A stretch of 64,000 nt of DNA from WHSO01 sp963732875 (GCA_963732875.1 CAVTBD010000002.1:248001-312000); one strand, 5' to 3'; positions 45,927-57,270 are shown, counted from the first letter of the stretch. Notes: generated by a model not told the origin, from the sequence alone. Numbers and translations: made by a program.

Positions 45927-46424
45927 ATGCCAAGCGAGGATGCCGTGGACCACATTTACCAGGACGTCATTTTCCTGATCGAGCGGCTGCACCGTCATTT
46001 CCTCGAGGTGGTCAAGACCGAACTTGACCGTCTCGGCACCGAGGATATCAACAACGTGCAGGCCCTGATCCTGTTCAACATCGGCGAGGAGGAGCTGACG
46101 GTGGGCGAACTCACCAACCGCGGCTACTACCTCGGCTCCAATGTCTCCTACAACGTCAAGAAGATGGTCGAGAACAACTATCTCGTCCACGAGCGCTCCA
46201 CCCACGATCGCCGTTCGATCCGCGTGCGCCTGTCGGACAAGGGCCTCGACCTCTACGGCAAGATGAAGGTGATGTTCGAGCGCCATATCGCGGAGCTCGA
46301 CGCCAGCCCGGCGACCAACGAGGAGCTCAAGGACGCGGTCAAGTCGCTGCGTCACCTGGAGCAGTTCTGGACCCGCCTGCTGGCCCTCGGCCTGCGCGGT
46401 CCGGTGAACGTCTCGGCCGCCTGA
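45927..46424 (+). CDS. ldtR: MarR-family regulator, LdtR-like
   Basis: Winged-helix transcription factor of 165 residues. The helix-turn-helix and wing are in EELTVGELTNRGYYLGSNVSYNVKKMVENNYLVHERSTHDRRSIRVRLSDKG (residues about 55-106, in parts), where the DRRS wing is the MarR hallmark. The distinctive DINNVQALILFNIGE followed by RGYYLGSN matches my recollection of the alphaproteobacterial LdtR group, known in Liberibacter and Sinorhizobium to control an L,D-transpeptidase and motility or stress genes. It diverges from hemB and ends at a UUCG-loop terminator, so it is monocistronic. The exact regulon is inferred from family only. Confidence 0.82.
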   Translation: MPSEDAVDHIYQDVIFLIERLHRHFLEVVKTELDRLGTEDINNVQALILFNIGEEELTVGELTNRGYYLGSNVSYNVKKMVENNYLVHERSTHDRRSIRVRLSDKGLDLYGKMKVMFERHIAELDASPATNEELKDAVKSLRHLEQFWTRLLALGLRGPVNVSAA

Positions 46425-46472
46425 GCAGAGGCCCGCGTACCGGGTCGAACAATCCCATTCGGCATCCCGCGG

Positions 46473-46507
46473 TCGCCGCGCACTTCGGTGCGCGGCGATC
46501 TCTTTTT
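46473..46507 (+). terminator. UUCG-tetraloop intrinsic terminator of the MarR-type gene
   Basis: Perfect 11-base arms (46473-46483, 46488-46498) close on TTCG, followed directly by TCTCTTTTT. It lies 49 bases past the stop at 46424 and is a textbook rho-independent terminator for the plus strand. Confidence 0.9.
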
Positions 46508-46587
46508 GGGCGGGGCGCATCCGACAGGTTGTTTCCGAAGAATATTACGGACACGGGCGTGCGTTTGCGTGCGCCGGTGGCCCCTGG

Positions 46588-49443
46588 CTAGTGGGTCTTT
46601 ACGCGCCGCGCGGGCGTCTCGCGGGCCTCGTCGCCGAGCTCCGCAGCCAGCAGGCCGAGCATCCGCGCAACCTGTCCGGCGAGCCGGCGCAGCTCGGGAA
46701 CGTGAGCGGTTGCGCCGACGTAGTCGTTGTCACGGGCGGCCGTTTCGACGTCATTGGAGAGATCGTGAAGGCCGAAGGCACCGAAGCTGCCCGACGTGCT
46801 CTTGAGGTCGTGGGCCGCATGGCGCAACGCGGCGACATCGTCGCCGGCGAGCGCCTTGTCGATACGGGCGAGGATGCGCGCCAATTCGGCCCGGTAGGTC
46901 TCGATGAGGTCGCGGGTGGCATCGCGGCCGACCGTGGCGACCAGGAGGTCGATCACCTTGCGGTCGATCAGCGGTGCGGCGTCGGCCATGCCAGCCGGCG
47001 CCGTCGCGGCAACGGCTTTCCTGCTGCTATTGTCGGATATGCGACGCCGGGTGCGACGCTTGAGCACCTGCGCGAGCCTGGCTAGATCGAGCGGCTTGGC
47101 GAGGTAGTCGTCCATGCCCATGGCGAGGCAGGTCTTGTCCTCGCCCTGAAGCGCGTTGGCGGTCAGTGCGACGATCGGAATACGGTTCCTGGGCGGCGGC
47201 AGATGGCGGATCGCGGCGGTCGCTTCGAATCCGTCCATTTCGGGCATCATGACGTCCATCAGGACGAGGTCGTAGGAACCTTGCCGCACCGCCTCCACGG
47301 CTTCCCTGCCATTAGCGGCGACGTCGGCATGATGGCCGAGCTTGCCGAGCATCGCCACGACGAGCATCTGGTTCACGTGATTGTCCTCGGCGACGAGGAT
47401 GTCGAGCGGACGGGGCTGGCGGTCGTTGCGTAGCAGGGCGAGCTCTTCGGCGGTGACATGCTGTCCGTCGGGTGCAACCGCGGTGTTCTCGTTGCGCGCT
47501 TCGGCGCGGCCGGTGAGGTCGGCGATGCAGTTGTAGAGCGCGACTTCGTGCACCGGCCGGGCCAGCCAGCGGGTGAAGGCATGCTCCGCCATCCATTCCG
47601 GTGACGGCTTGTCGGCGATTGCCGACATCGCGACGCTGCCGCTGGTGACCGCGCCCTGTCGAATGGCCTCGGCGAGGGATGCGCTCCGCTCGCCACTGAC
47701 GGCGTGCTCGTCCACCAGGATGACGTCGAAGGTATGGCCTTCACCACGCGCGGCCTGCAGCCTTGCCAGGGCATCGCCGAGGCTGCCCGCCGTGTCGACC
47801 GTGATCTGCCAGTCCCCCAGCTGGCGTGCGATCAGGTTGCGCGTGACCGGTTCGTTGTCGATAACGAGCACATGCAGCCCGCTCAAGGCGGCGGGGGCGG
47901 CATCCTGTTGCGGCGCGACGCCCAGTTCGACGCGGAACCAGAAGCGGCTGCCCTGGTCGGGGCGGCTGTCGACGCCGATGGCGCCGTTCATCGCCTCGAT
48001 GATCCTGCGTGAGATCGCGAGCCCGAGCCCGGTACCGCCATAGCGCCGGGAGGTGGAGGCGTCGGCCTGGGTAAAGCGGGTGAACAGCTGGGATTGTACG
48101 TCCTCCGCGATGCCAATTCCGGTATCCATGACGTCTACATGCAGAATGAAGTTGCCGTCGGGGCGGTGCTTGCGGCGGGCTGTCACGGTGACGGCGCCGC
48201 GCTCGGTGAACTTGATGGCGTTGCCGAACAGGTTGATCAGCACCTGACGCAGCCGCCCGGGGTCGCCCATGAGACGACGCGGTACGTCGGGCGCGACATA
48301 TGTTGCGATTCTGAGGCCCTTGGCCTGCGCCCGGGGGGCCAGCAGATTGGCGACCAATTCGATCAGATCGACGGGATCGAACGGGATGTGCTCAAGTACC
48401 ACCTTGTCGGCCTCGAGCTTCGAGAAATCGAGGATATCGTTCACGATATCGAGCAGGGCCTCGCCCAATTCGCGGATCGCTTCGGCATAGCTGCGCTGCT
48501 CGGGATCGAGCGGACTTTCGAGCAGCATGGCCGCCATGCCGAGCACGCCGTTCATTGGGGTGCGGATCTCGTGGCTCATCGTGGCAAGGAAATCGGATTT
48601 CGCCTGGTTGGCCCGTTCCGCGGCGTCGCGTGCCTGGATGAGTTCCTTTCCCTGGGTCTCCAGGCGATGCTTGGTCTCCTCCAGTTCGGTCACGCGAGCC
48701 TGAAGTTCATGCTCCACCTGCTTGAGGCGGGTGATGTCGGTGCGTATGCCGACGTAGCCGCCGTCCGCGGTACGCCGCTCCGAAATCTTGATCCATCGTC
48801 CGTCGTCGAGCTGGATTTCTTCGGGGATGAGGGGATTGAGGTGGCGCTCTACTCGTTCGCGGACCCAGTCCTCGCCGCGGCGGCCGGCGGCGGTACGTGG
48901 CGGCGCGACCGATATCGCATGGCGTATCAGCGCTTCGAAGGTCAGGCCGGGCTCGATCAGGTGAAGCGACCGGGGAAACAGCGCCTTGAACTTGCGGTTG
49001 CAGATCACGAGGCGGTCGTCCGCGTCGAACAGGACGAAGGCCTCCGACATGGTCTCGATTGCCTGGGTCAGCTCGTTGCGGGTGCGCTCCAGTTCCTTTG
49101 TCAGGCGCCGTTCCCGGGCGATTTCTAAGGCGCCGTAAACGCCGTAAAGGATCGTCAGCACAAGGCCCGTCATGAAGATGAGCGCGGCATCGTCACCGAT
49201 CCCGTAGGCGGCCCCCGCATCCATCAGGCGATGCAGAAGGAGATGTATCCCGGTGCCCACCAGGAAATGCGCGGAAGCCGCGCCGGCGAGCGTGAGCGCA
49301 AGGCCGATCGCGAGCTTGAGAGAGAGCGAGGCGGGACGTCGGCCGGCGGCGGCAAGTGTACTGGAATCGGGCGTATTCGCCGGTGCCGCCACGGGTCTTT
49401 CGTGTTGTTCTGGCATGGGGTGGGGCGCGGCTCCGGAACTCAT
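46588..49443 (-). CDS. BarA-like hybrid sensor histidine kinase
   Basis: 951-residue membrane kinase with, in order: two membrane helices (about 41-66 and 87-106) with a very short periplasmic loop; a PAS domain (about 125-240); a coiled coil; HisKA with H291 in SHEIRTPMNGV; HATPase with N408 (LFGNAIKF), DTGIG and GTGLGL boxes; a first receiver with D578 but Arg in place of the conserved Lys (LARP); a second receiver with D730 (LMDVMMPEMDG) and K783; and a C-terminal Hpt domain with H878 in HDLKSTSGSFG. This is a full phosphorelay in one chain, probably needing an external response regulator, for which no gene is adjacent. The signal is unknown; the short loop suggests membrane or cytoplasmic sensing through PAS. 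Confidence 0.94.
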   Translation of the reverse strand: MSSGAAPHPMPEQHERPVAAPANTPDSSTLAAAGRRPASLSLKLAIGLALTLAGAASAHFLVGTGIHLLLHRLMDAGAAYGIGDDAALIFMTGLVLTILYGVYGALEIARERRLTKELERTRNELTQAIETMSEAFVLFDADDRLVICNRKFKALFPRSLHLIEPGLTFEALIRHAISVAPPRTAAGRRGEDWVRERVERHLNPLIPEEIQLDDGRWIKISERRTADGGYVGIRTDITRLKQVEHELQARVTELEETKHRLETQGKELIQARDAAERANQAKSDFLATMSHEIRTPMNGVLGMAAMLLESPLDPEQRSYAEAIRELGEALLDIVNDILDFSKLEADKVVLEHIPFDPVDLIELVANLLAPRAQAKGLRIATYVAPDVPRRLMGDPGRLRQVLINLFGNAIKFTERGAVTVTARRKHRPDGNFILHVDVMDTGIGIAEDVQSQLFTRFTQADASTSRRYGGTGLGLAISRRIIEAMNGAIGVDSRPDQGSRFWFRVELGVAPQQDAAPAALSGLHVLVIDNEPVTRNLIARQLGDWQITVDTAGSLGDALARLQAARGEGHTFDVILVDEHAVSGERSASLAEAIRQGAVTSGSVAMSAIADKPSPEWMAEHAFTRWLARPVHEVALYNCIADLTGRAEARNENTAVAPDGQHVTAEELALLRNDRQPRPLDILVAEDNHVNQMLVVAMLGKLGHHADVAANGREAVEAVRQGSYDLVLMDVMMPEMDGFEATAAIRHLPPPRNRIPIVALTANALQGEDKTCLAMGMDDYLAKPLDLARLAQVLKRRTRRRISDNSSRKAVAATAPAGMADAAPLIDRKVIDLLVATVGRDATRDLIETYRAELARILARIDKALAGDDVAALRHAAHDLKSTSGSFGAFGLHDLSNDVETAARDNDYVGATAHVPELRRLAGQVARMLGLLAAELGDEARETPARRVKTH

Positions 49444-49592
49444 GCAGAAAAGGATTATAATTAAAGTAGTAATTTAGAGACTTCACGTTGCCAAACCGTT
49501 AAGAATCGGGCAGTTCTGGTTCCCGCCGGACGAATGGATTACAGTGCCGATTCAAGTGGTTGGGGGATTTTGCATGGGGGCCCGGGCAGGAC

Positions 49593-49841
49593 ATGGCGGA
49601 GCGTCCGAAAGATCGGGCCGGCAACGAGGCCGAAGGGGTCATCGTCGAGTTTCGCCGCGTCGGGCACGCGGTGAAGGTTTCGGCCGTGGATACCCGCAGT
49701 CTCGTGGAAGTGTCGATCATGGCCCCGGTTACGGCGAGCGAGCGCGAAATGACCGACGCGGTGCTCAGGAAGCTCGCCTGGGTGCAGGCACGTGGTCAGG
49801 GAGCGGGCGGGGGACGTCGCGGTCCCGCCGGGGGCCGCTGA
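49593..49841 (+). CDS. small conserved protein upstream of livH (DUF6898-like)
   Basis: About 82 residues, cytoplasmic, no membrane segment. A core of two or three strands and a helix is visible as GVIVEFRRVGHAVKVSAVDTRSLVEVSIMAPVTASE (in part) followed by DAVLRKLAWVQARGQ and a Gly/Arg tail. It resembles small alphaproteobacterial proteins found beside branched-chain amino acid transporters (I believe DUF6898, not verified). The ATG at 49593 is favoured; TTG at 49560 would add 11 residues. It precedes livH by about 56 bases and is likely in the same transcript. The function is unknown. Confidence 0.65.
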   Translation: MAERPKDRAGNEAEGVIVEFRRVGHAVKVSAVDTRSLVEVSIMAPVTASEREMTDAVLRKLAWVQARGQGAGGGRRGPAGGR

Positions 49842-49897
49842 CCGTGCTCGGTCCGGCGCGCCGTTGGAAAGCCAGGTCGGGGAGCTGACGCGCGCGC

Positions 49898-50812
49898 ATG
49901 GCGTATTTCCTCCAGCAGCTCATCAACGGTCTTACCCTCGGGGCCGTCTACGGCCTGATCGCCATCGGCTACACGATGGTGTACGGCATCATCGGCATGA
50001 TCAATTTCGCCCATGGCGAGATCTACATGATCAGCGCCTTCATCGCGATGATCGCCTTTTCCGTCCTTGGCTTCATGGGCGTCGCCTCGGTGCCGCTCGC
50101 CCTTCTCGTGGTGCTGCTGCTGACCATGCTGTTCACCGCGGCCTACGGCTGGACCGTGGAGCGGCTCGCCTACCGCCCGCTGCGCGGTTCGTTCCGGCTG
50201 GCGCCCCTGATCTCGGCCATCGGCATGTCGATCTTCCTGCAGAACTACGTCCAGATCCTGCAGGGCGCCCGGGTCAAGGCGATGACGCCGATGCTCACCG
50301 GCGGTTTCGTGGTGATGCAGGAGGGCAGCTTCAAGGTCACGCTGTCCTACCTGCAGCTCCTCATCATGGCGCTCACGGTCGTGCTGATGCTGGGCCTGAG
50401 CCGGGTGATCTCGCACACCGCGCTCGGGCGCGCCCAGCGCGCCTGCGAGCAGGACCGGAAGATGGCGGCGCTGTGCGGCATCGACATCGACCGAGTGATC
50501 TCGCTCACCTTCGTCATGGGGGCGGTGCTGGCGGCGGTCGCGGGCGTGCTCAACACGCTCTACTACGGCGTGATCGACTTCTTCATCGGTTTCCTGGTGG
50601 GCCTCAAGGCGTTCACGGCGGCGGTGCTGGGCGGCATCGGCTCGTTGCAGGGAGCCATGCTGGGCGGCCTCCTGATCGGCCTGATCGAGGCGTTCTGGGC
50701 GGCCTATTTCTCCGCTGCCTACAAGGACGTGGCGGCGTTCTCGGTCCTCGTGCTGGTACTGATCTTCCGTCCCACGGGCCTGTTCGGCCGACCCGAAGTC
50801 GAAAAGGTCTGA
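49898..50812 (+). CDS. livH: branched-chain amino acid ABC transporter permease LivH
   Basis: Inner-membrane permease (304 residues, about eight helices) of a LIV-type ABC importer. Typical features are FLQQLINGLTLGAVYGLIAIGYTMVYG at the N-terminus (in part), GMINFAHGEIYM, RACEQDRKMAALCGIDIDRVI (the EAA-like coupling loop), and LKAFTAAVLGGIGSLQGAMLGG. The gene is followed three bases later by livM. Similar clusters import leucine, isoleucine and valine or other hydrophobic amino acids and amides. Confidence 0.95.
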   Translation: MAYFLQQLINGLTLGAVYGLIAIGYTMVYGIIGMINFAHGEIYMISAFIAMIAFSVLGFMGVASVPLALLVVLLLTMLFTAAYGWTVERLAYRPLRGSFRLAPLISAIGMSIFLQNYVQILQGARVKAMTPMLTGGFVVMQEGSFKVTLSYLQLLIMALTVVLMLGLSRVISHTALGRAQRACEQDRKMAALCGIDIDRVISLTFVMGAVLAAVAGVLNTLYYGVIDFFIGFLVGLKAFTAAVLGGIGSLQGAMLGGLLIGLIEAFWAAYFSAAYKDVAAFSVLVLVLIFRPTGLFGRPEVEKV

Positions 50813-50815
50813 GCC

Positions 50816-52134
<1,319 letters not shown>

Positions 52135-52138
<4 letters not shown>

Positions 52139-52952
52139 CGGCGCCCTTGCTTTCGGTCGAGCATCTCACCATGCGCTTCGGCGGGCTGGTGGCCGTGGAC
52201 GACCTCTCGTTCTCCGCCCGGACCGGCGCGATCACCGCGATCATCGGTCCCAATGGCGCGGGCAAGACCACCGTGTTCAACTGCATCACCGGCTTCTACC
52301 GGCCCGGCACAGGGCGCCTCGCGCTCGGCCGCGACGGCCGGACGTTCCTGCTGGAACGCATGGAGGGCTTCCGCATCGCGCGCGATGCCGGGGTCGCGCG
52401 CACCTTCCAGAACATCCGGCTGTTCCCGCGCATGACGGTGCTGGAAAATCTCATGGTGGCGCAGCACACGACCCTGATGCGGGCGTCCGCGTTTTCGCTC
52501 GCCGGCCTTCTGGGGCTCAAGGGATTTCGCGCGGCGGAGAGCGACGCGGTGACGCTGGCGCGTGGCTGGCTCGAGCGCCTCGGCCTGGTTCAGTTCGCCG
52601 ACCGCGAGGCCGGCACGCTTCCCTATGGTGTGCAGCGCAAGATCGAGATCGCGCGGGCGATGTGCACGTCGCCGAATTTGCTGTGTCTCGACGAGCCCGC
52701 CGCCGGCCTCAACCCGCGCGAGACCGCGGAATTGAGTCACCTGCTCGCAGCGATACGCGACGATACCGGTGTCGGCATGCTGCTGATCGAGCACGACATG
52801 GGGCTGGTGATGGGAATCTCCGACCATGTCGTGGTGCTCGACCACGGCGCCAGGATCGCCGAGGGGCCGCCCGATGCCGTCCGAAACGATCCCGCGGTGA
52901 TCCGTGCCTATCTCGGTGAGGACGAGACGACGATGGCGGTGGGGGACGCGCC

Positions 52953-52956
<4 letters not shown>
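52135..52956 (+). CDS. livG: branched-chain amino acid ABC transporter ATPase LivG
   Basis: ABC ATPase of 273 residues. Walker A is GPNGAGKTT (about 42-50), the Q loop lies in ARTFQNIRLFPRM, the signature is the LivG form LPYGVQRKIEIARAM, and Walker B is LLCLDEPAAGLNPRE, with the switch His in LIEHDMGLVMGI. It is translationally coupled to livM (ATGA) and livF (GTGA). An insertion of about 12 residues (ALGRDGRTFLLERMEG) before the Q loop is slightly unusual. Confidence 0.96.
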
Positions 52957-53677
<721 letters not shown>

Positions 53678-53681
<4 letters not shown>

Positions 53682-54016
53682 GGGGCGTCCTCACCGATGA
53701 CATCTGGGTGTTCATGGGCCTCACCTGCGCGCTGTTCGGGCTGGCGGCGTGGCTCACGGGCAAGGCGATCGCGGCGACCTGGCGCCCGGCGGGACAGGTG
53801 GTCGCCTATGGTGCGCTGCTTACGGCGTTCGACCGGTTTCTTCACTTCGCGCTGTTCAACGGGACGCTTCTGTCGGTGCCGGGCGCGCTGCGCGACTACG
53901 CGGTGATCGCCGGCATCGCGCTCGTGGCGTGGCGCCTCACCCTGGTCGCGGGCATGGTGCGCCAGTACCCGTGGCTCTACCGTCGTGCCGGGCCGTTCTT
54001 CTGGCGCGCGCGCTAG
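53678..54016 (+). CDS. small membrane protein coupled to livF (DUF6867-like)
   Basis: 112 residues with three hydrophobic segments (WVFMGLTCALFGLAAWLTG, QVVAYGALLTAFDRFLHFALF, YAVIAGIALVAWRLTLVAG) and an Arg/Trp-rich end (YPWLYRRAGPFFWRAR). The ATG overlaps the livF stop by four bases, so it is made with the ABC transporter and may modify or stabilise its permease. I believe this is the DUF6867 family found at the same place in other alphaproteobacteria, but that is from memory. The TAG stop (54014-54016) is the first three bases of a palindromic repeat. Confidence 0.7.
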
Positions 54017-54067
54017 AGCCTGATCGGCTCAGATCGGAACGATCTTGAGCCGTGAAATCAGGCTCTA
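54014..54067. repeat. imperfect TAGAGC...GCTCTA palindrome
   Basis: An imperfect inverted repeat starting TAGAGCCTGAT and ending ATCAGGCTCTA, with a second paired block (CGGCTCAGATCG against CGATCTTGAGCCG). It begins at the stop codon of the upstream gene and is followed 11 bases later by the perfect palindrome at 54079-54127, with the same ends. Confidence 0.7.
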
Positions 54068-54078
54068 CATTTTAAAGT

Positions 54079-54127
54079 TAGAGCAGGGTCGGTTCAGATT
54101 AAGTCAATCTGAACCGACCCTGCTCTA
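54079..54127. repeat. perfect 22-base-arm palindrome
   Basis: Arms 54079-54100 and 54106-54127 are exact reverse complements with loop AAGTC; they start TAGAGCAGGGTCGG and end GCTCTA. It lies between the liv operon and the binding-protein gene and could act as a bidirectional terminator. The edge sequence matches 14 bases at 8525-8538. It resembles the dispersed palindromic repeats common in alphaproteobacterial intergenic regions. Confidence 0.85.
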
Positions 54128-54207
54128 GCCTTCGTTTTGCCAAGCGGCGGCCCGGTGATAGTCTGGCCGTTAACGAGGTATCGCCGTCACTTCCGGAGAG
54201 GGGTTCC

Positions 54208-55323
54208 ATGAAGCTTGTGAAGCACGCCGCCGTCGCCATTGCTGCCTTGCTGACGCTGTCGGGCTGCGGCAAGGACGAATCGGCCAACACCATCGTCATC
54301 GCCGTCGCCGGGCCCATCACCGGGGAATACGCCTCGTTCGGCGAGCAGATGAAGGACGGCGCCGAGCAGGCCGTGAAGGACATCAACGCCGCCGGCGGGG
54401 TGCTGGGCAAGAAGCTCAAGCTCGAGGTGGGCGACGACCAGTGCGACCCGAAGCAGGCGGTGGCGGTGGCCAACCAGCTGGTCAACGAAGGGGTCAAGTT
54501 CGTCGCCGGGCATTTCTGCTCCGGCTCCTCGATCCCGGCGTCCGAGGTCTACAACAGCGAGAACGTGCTCCAGATATCGCCGGGCTCGACCAACCCGAAG
54601 TTCACCGAGCGCGGGCTCGCCAACATATTCCGGGTGTGCGGGCGCGACGACCAGCAGGGACTGGTCGCCGGCAATTTCATCGCCGATCACTTCAAGGGCA
54701 TGCGCATTGCCGTGGTCCACGACAAGCAGGCCTATTCCCAGGGGCTCGCCGAGGAGACGATGAAGCAGCTCAAGAAGCGCGGCATCGAGATCGCGCTGAT
54801 GGACACCGTCACGCCCCACGAGAAGGATTACTCGGCGCTTGTCACCAAGCTCAAGAGCGCCAACATCGACATCCTCTATTATGGCGGCTACCACGCGGAG
54901 GCGGGCCTGATCATTCGCCAGATGCGCGAGCAGGGCCTCAAGACCCGTCTGATCGGCGGCGATGCGCTGGTGACCCAGGAGTTCTGGACCATTACCGGGC
55001 CGCTCGGCAACGGCACGCTGATGACCTTCAGCCCCGACCCGCGCAAAAACCCGATTGCCGCGCCGGTGGTGGAGAAGCTGCACAAGGCCGGCCATTCGGC
55101 GGAAGGCTATACGCTCTATACCTACGGCGCGGTCCAGGTGTTCGTGGAGGCGGTCAAGCGCGTCGGCGCGGTCGATATCCCCAAGATCAGTGCACTCATG
55201 AAGAAAGAGAAATTCGACACCGTCCTCGGCAACATCGGCTTCGACGCCAAGGGCGACGTCGCCGCGCCGGGCTACGTGTTCTACGAGTGGAAGGACGGCA
55301 AGTACGATTACGCCAAATTCTAG
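54208..55323 (+). CDS. branched-chain amino acid ABC transporter binding protein, lipoprotein type
   Basis: Periplasmic leucine-binding-type receptor of 371 residues for the adjacent LivHMGF transporter. The N-terminus MKLVKHAAVAIAALLTLSGC ends in a lipobox (LSGC), so it is probably lipid-anchored, whereas E. coli LivJ/LivK are soluble. Ligand-fold features are IVIAVAGPITGEYASFGEQM, GVLGKKLKLEVGDDQCDPKQAVAVANQLV (in part), and ISPGSTNPKFTERGLANIFRVCGRDDQQG. Two Cys in DDQCDPK and GHFCSGS match the disulphide of this family. It is separated from the permease genes by two palindromes, so its level can differ from that of the membrane parts. Confidence 0.93.
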   Translation: MKLVKHAAVAIAALLTLSGCGKDESANTIVIAVAGPITGEYASFGEQMKDGAEQAVKDINAAGGVLGKKLKLEVGDDQCDPKQAVAVANQLVNEGVKFVAGHFCSGSSIPASEVYNSENVLQISPGSTNPKFTERGLANIFRVCGRDDQQGLVAGNFIADHFKGMRIAVVHDKQAYSQGLAEETMKQLKKRGIEIALMDTVTPHEKDYSALVTKLKSANIDILYYGGYHAEAGLIIRQMREQGLKTRLIGGDALVTQEFWTITGPLGNGTLMTFSPDPRKNPIAAPVVEKLHKAGHSAEGYTLYTYGAVQVFVEAVKRVGAVDIPKISALMKKEKFDTVLGNIGFDAKGDVAAPGYVFYEWKDGKYDYAKF

Positions 55324-55329
55324 CGCGGG

Positions 55330-55370
55330 CCGGAACCGCGTGGTTTTCCGCGGTTTCCGGGGCTTTTCCC
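55330..55370 (+). terminator. hairpin after the binding-protein gene
   Basis: CCGGAACCGCG (55330-55340) pairs with CGCGGTTTCCGG (55349-55360) with one bulge, and GGCTTTTCCC follows. It is a probable terminator just past the stop at 55323. Confidence 0.55.
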
Positions 55371-55486
55371 AAATCGAGGCACCTGTTGTGTCGGGCTGGT
55401 ATGCCCCCCCGACATATGGTATTCAGACGCGATCATGACTGCCGTCGCACGTGCGCCGCGGGCGGCGCGTTCCGGGAGGGATCGCG

Positions 55487-55942
55487 GTGCCGTCTGAAAC
55501 CATTGCCATTGCCGCCGATCACGGCGGCGTCGAGCTGAAGATCCAGCTGATCGCGGACCTGCGCGCGCGCGGGCTCGATGTGCTCGATCTCGGCACCAAT
55601 TCGACCGAGTCCGTGGACTATCCCGACTTTGCCCAGGCGGTGGTGTTCGCCATCCGCGACGGGCGCGCGTCGCGCGGCGTGCTCCTGTGCGGTTCGGGCA
55701 TCGGCATGTCGATGGCCGCCAACCGCTATCTCGAGATTCGCGCCGCGCTGGTGCACGACAACCTGTCGGCGCGGCTCGCCCGCCAGCACAACGATGCCAA
55801 CGTCCTGTGCATGGGGGGCCGCCTGATCGGTCCCGAGGTCGCCCGCGACTGCCTCGCCGCGTTCCTCGACACCCCGTTCGAGGGCGGCCGCCACGCCCGG
55901 CGCGTCGCCAAGATGTCCAACCCGCTCACCACCAATTCCTGA
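55487..55942 (+). CDS. rpiB: ribose 5-phosphate isomerase B
   Basis: Interconverts ribose 5-phosphate and ribulose 5-phosphate in the pentose phosphate pathway. 151 residues. The conserved IAADHGGVELK at the N-terminus and the active-site cysteine in GVLLCGSGIGMSMAANR are diagnostic of RpiB/LacAB. HNDANVLCMGGRLIG follows. I use the GTG at 55487 with GGGAGGG seven bases ahead. It is 13 bases from glyA, a common alphaproteobacterial pairing. Confidence 0.95.
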   Translation: MPSETIAIAADHGGVELKIQLIADLRARGLDVLDLGTNSTESVDYPDFAQAVVFAIRDGRASRGVLLCGSGIGMSMAANRYLEIRAALVHDNLSARLARQHNDANVLCMGGRLIGPEVARDCLAAFLDTPFEGGRHARRVAKMSNPLTTNS

Positions 55943-55955
55943 GGATTCGTTCCTG

Positions 55956-57270
55956 ATGTCCACCGCCCCCAAGTCCAGTCAAGTCAACGAGCAGGAAGCG
56001 TTCTTCGGCCAGTCCCTGGCCGAGCACGATCCCGAGGTGTTCGCCGCCATCACCAGCGAGCTCGAGCGCCAGCAGGGACAGATCGAGCTGATCGCTTCCG
56101 AGAACATCGTCAGCCGCGCGGTGCTCGAGGCCCAGGGCTCGGTGCTCACCAACAAGTACGCGGAAGGCTATCCCGGCCGGCGCTACTACGGCGGCTGCGA
56201 ATACGTGGACATCGCCGAGACCCTCGCCATCGAGCGCGCCAGGAAGCTGTTCGGCTGTTCCTACGCCAACGTGCAGCCCCATTCCGGCTCCCAGGCCAAC
56301 CAGCAGGTGTTCTTCGCGCTGTTGCAGCCGGGCGACACCTTCATGGGCATGTCGCTCGCCGCCGGCGGCCATCTCACCCACGGCGCCGCGCCCAACCAGT
56401 CGGGCAAGTGGTTCCACGCGGTGCAGTACGGCGTGCGCAAGCAGGACGCGCTGATCGACTTCGACGAGGTCGAGGCGCTCGCGCGCGAGCACAAGCCAAA
56501 GCTGATCCTGGCGGGCGGCTCGGCCTATCCGCGCATCATCGACTTCGCCCGGTTCCGCAAGATCGCCGACGAGGTGGGCGCCGTCCTGATGGTGGACATG
56601 GCGCATTTCGCCGGCCTGGTCGCGGGCGGGGTCCATCCCAACCCGCTCGACTGGGCTCATGTTGTCACCACCACCACCCACAAGACCCTGCGCGGCCCGC
56701 GCGGCGGCATGATCCTCGCCAACGACGAGGACCTCGGCAAGAAGATCAATTCCTCGGTGTTCCCGGGCACCCAGGGCGGCCCGCTCATGCACGTGATCGC
56801 CGGCAAGGCGGTGGCCTTCGGCGAGGCGCTGACACCGGCGTTCCGCGCCTATGCCAAGGCGGTGCGCGACAACGCCCGCGTGCTCGCCGGCGCGGTGCTC
56901 GACCAGGGGCTCGACGTCGTCTCGGGTGGCACCGATACCCATCTGATGCTGGTCGACCTGCGGCCCAAGGGGCTCACCGGCAAGGCGGCCGAGGCGAGCC
57001 TTGAGCGCGCCGGCATCACCTGCAACAAGAATGCGATCCCGTTCGACCCGGAAAAGCCGTTCGTCACCTCGGGCGTCAGAACTCGGCACGCCGGCCGGGA
57101 CCACGCGCGGTTTCGGCCCCGCCGAATGGCGCAACATCGGCGCCTGGATCGGCGAGGTTCTGGACGGGCTCAAGGCATCGCCCGACGACAATTCCAAGGT
57201 CGAGGCGGACGTGCGCGCCCGCGTGACCGAACTGTGCCGGCGCTTCCCCATCTACACGGACCAGAAATAA
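55956..57270 (+). CDS. glyA: serine hydroxymethyltransferase, frameshifted in this sequence
   Basis: PLP enzyme interconverting serine and glycine with tetrahydrofolate, the main source of one-carbon units. The body is intact: LIASENIVSRAVLEAQGS, YAEGYPGRRYYGGCEYVD, the PLP lysine in VTTTTHKTLRGPRGG, and KNAIPFDPEKPFVTSGVR. At 57080-57081 (AGAACTC) one extra base shifts the frame. In the corrected frame the expected end LGTPAGTTRGFGPAEWRNI ... RFPIYTDQK is present, stopping at 57270. Length 1315 = 3n+1; corrected 437 residues, normal. Uncorrected, translation runs on in frame into nrdR and gives a false 602-residue fusion. As glyA is a core gene, a consensus error is likely. Confidence 0.93.

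Noticed and set aside
46473..46507. Palindrome considered as a regulator binding site.
   Set aside because: The UUCG loop, G/C-rich stem and following T-run fit an intrinsic terminator much better.
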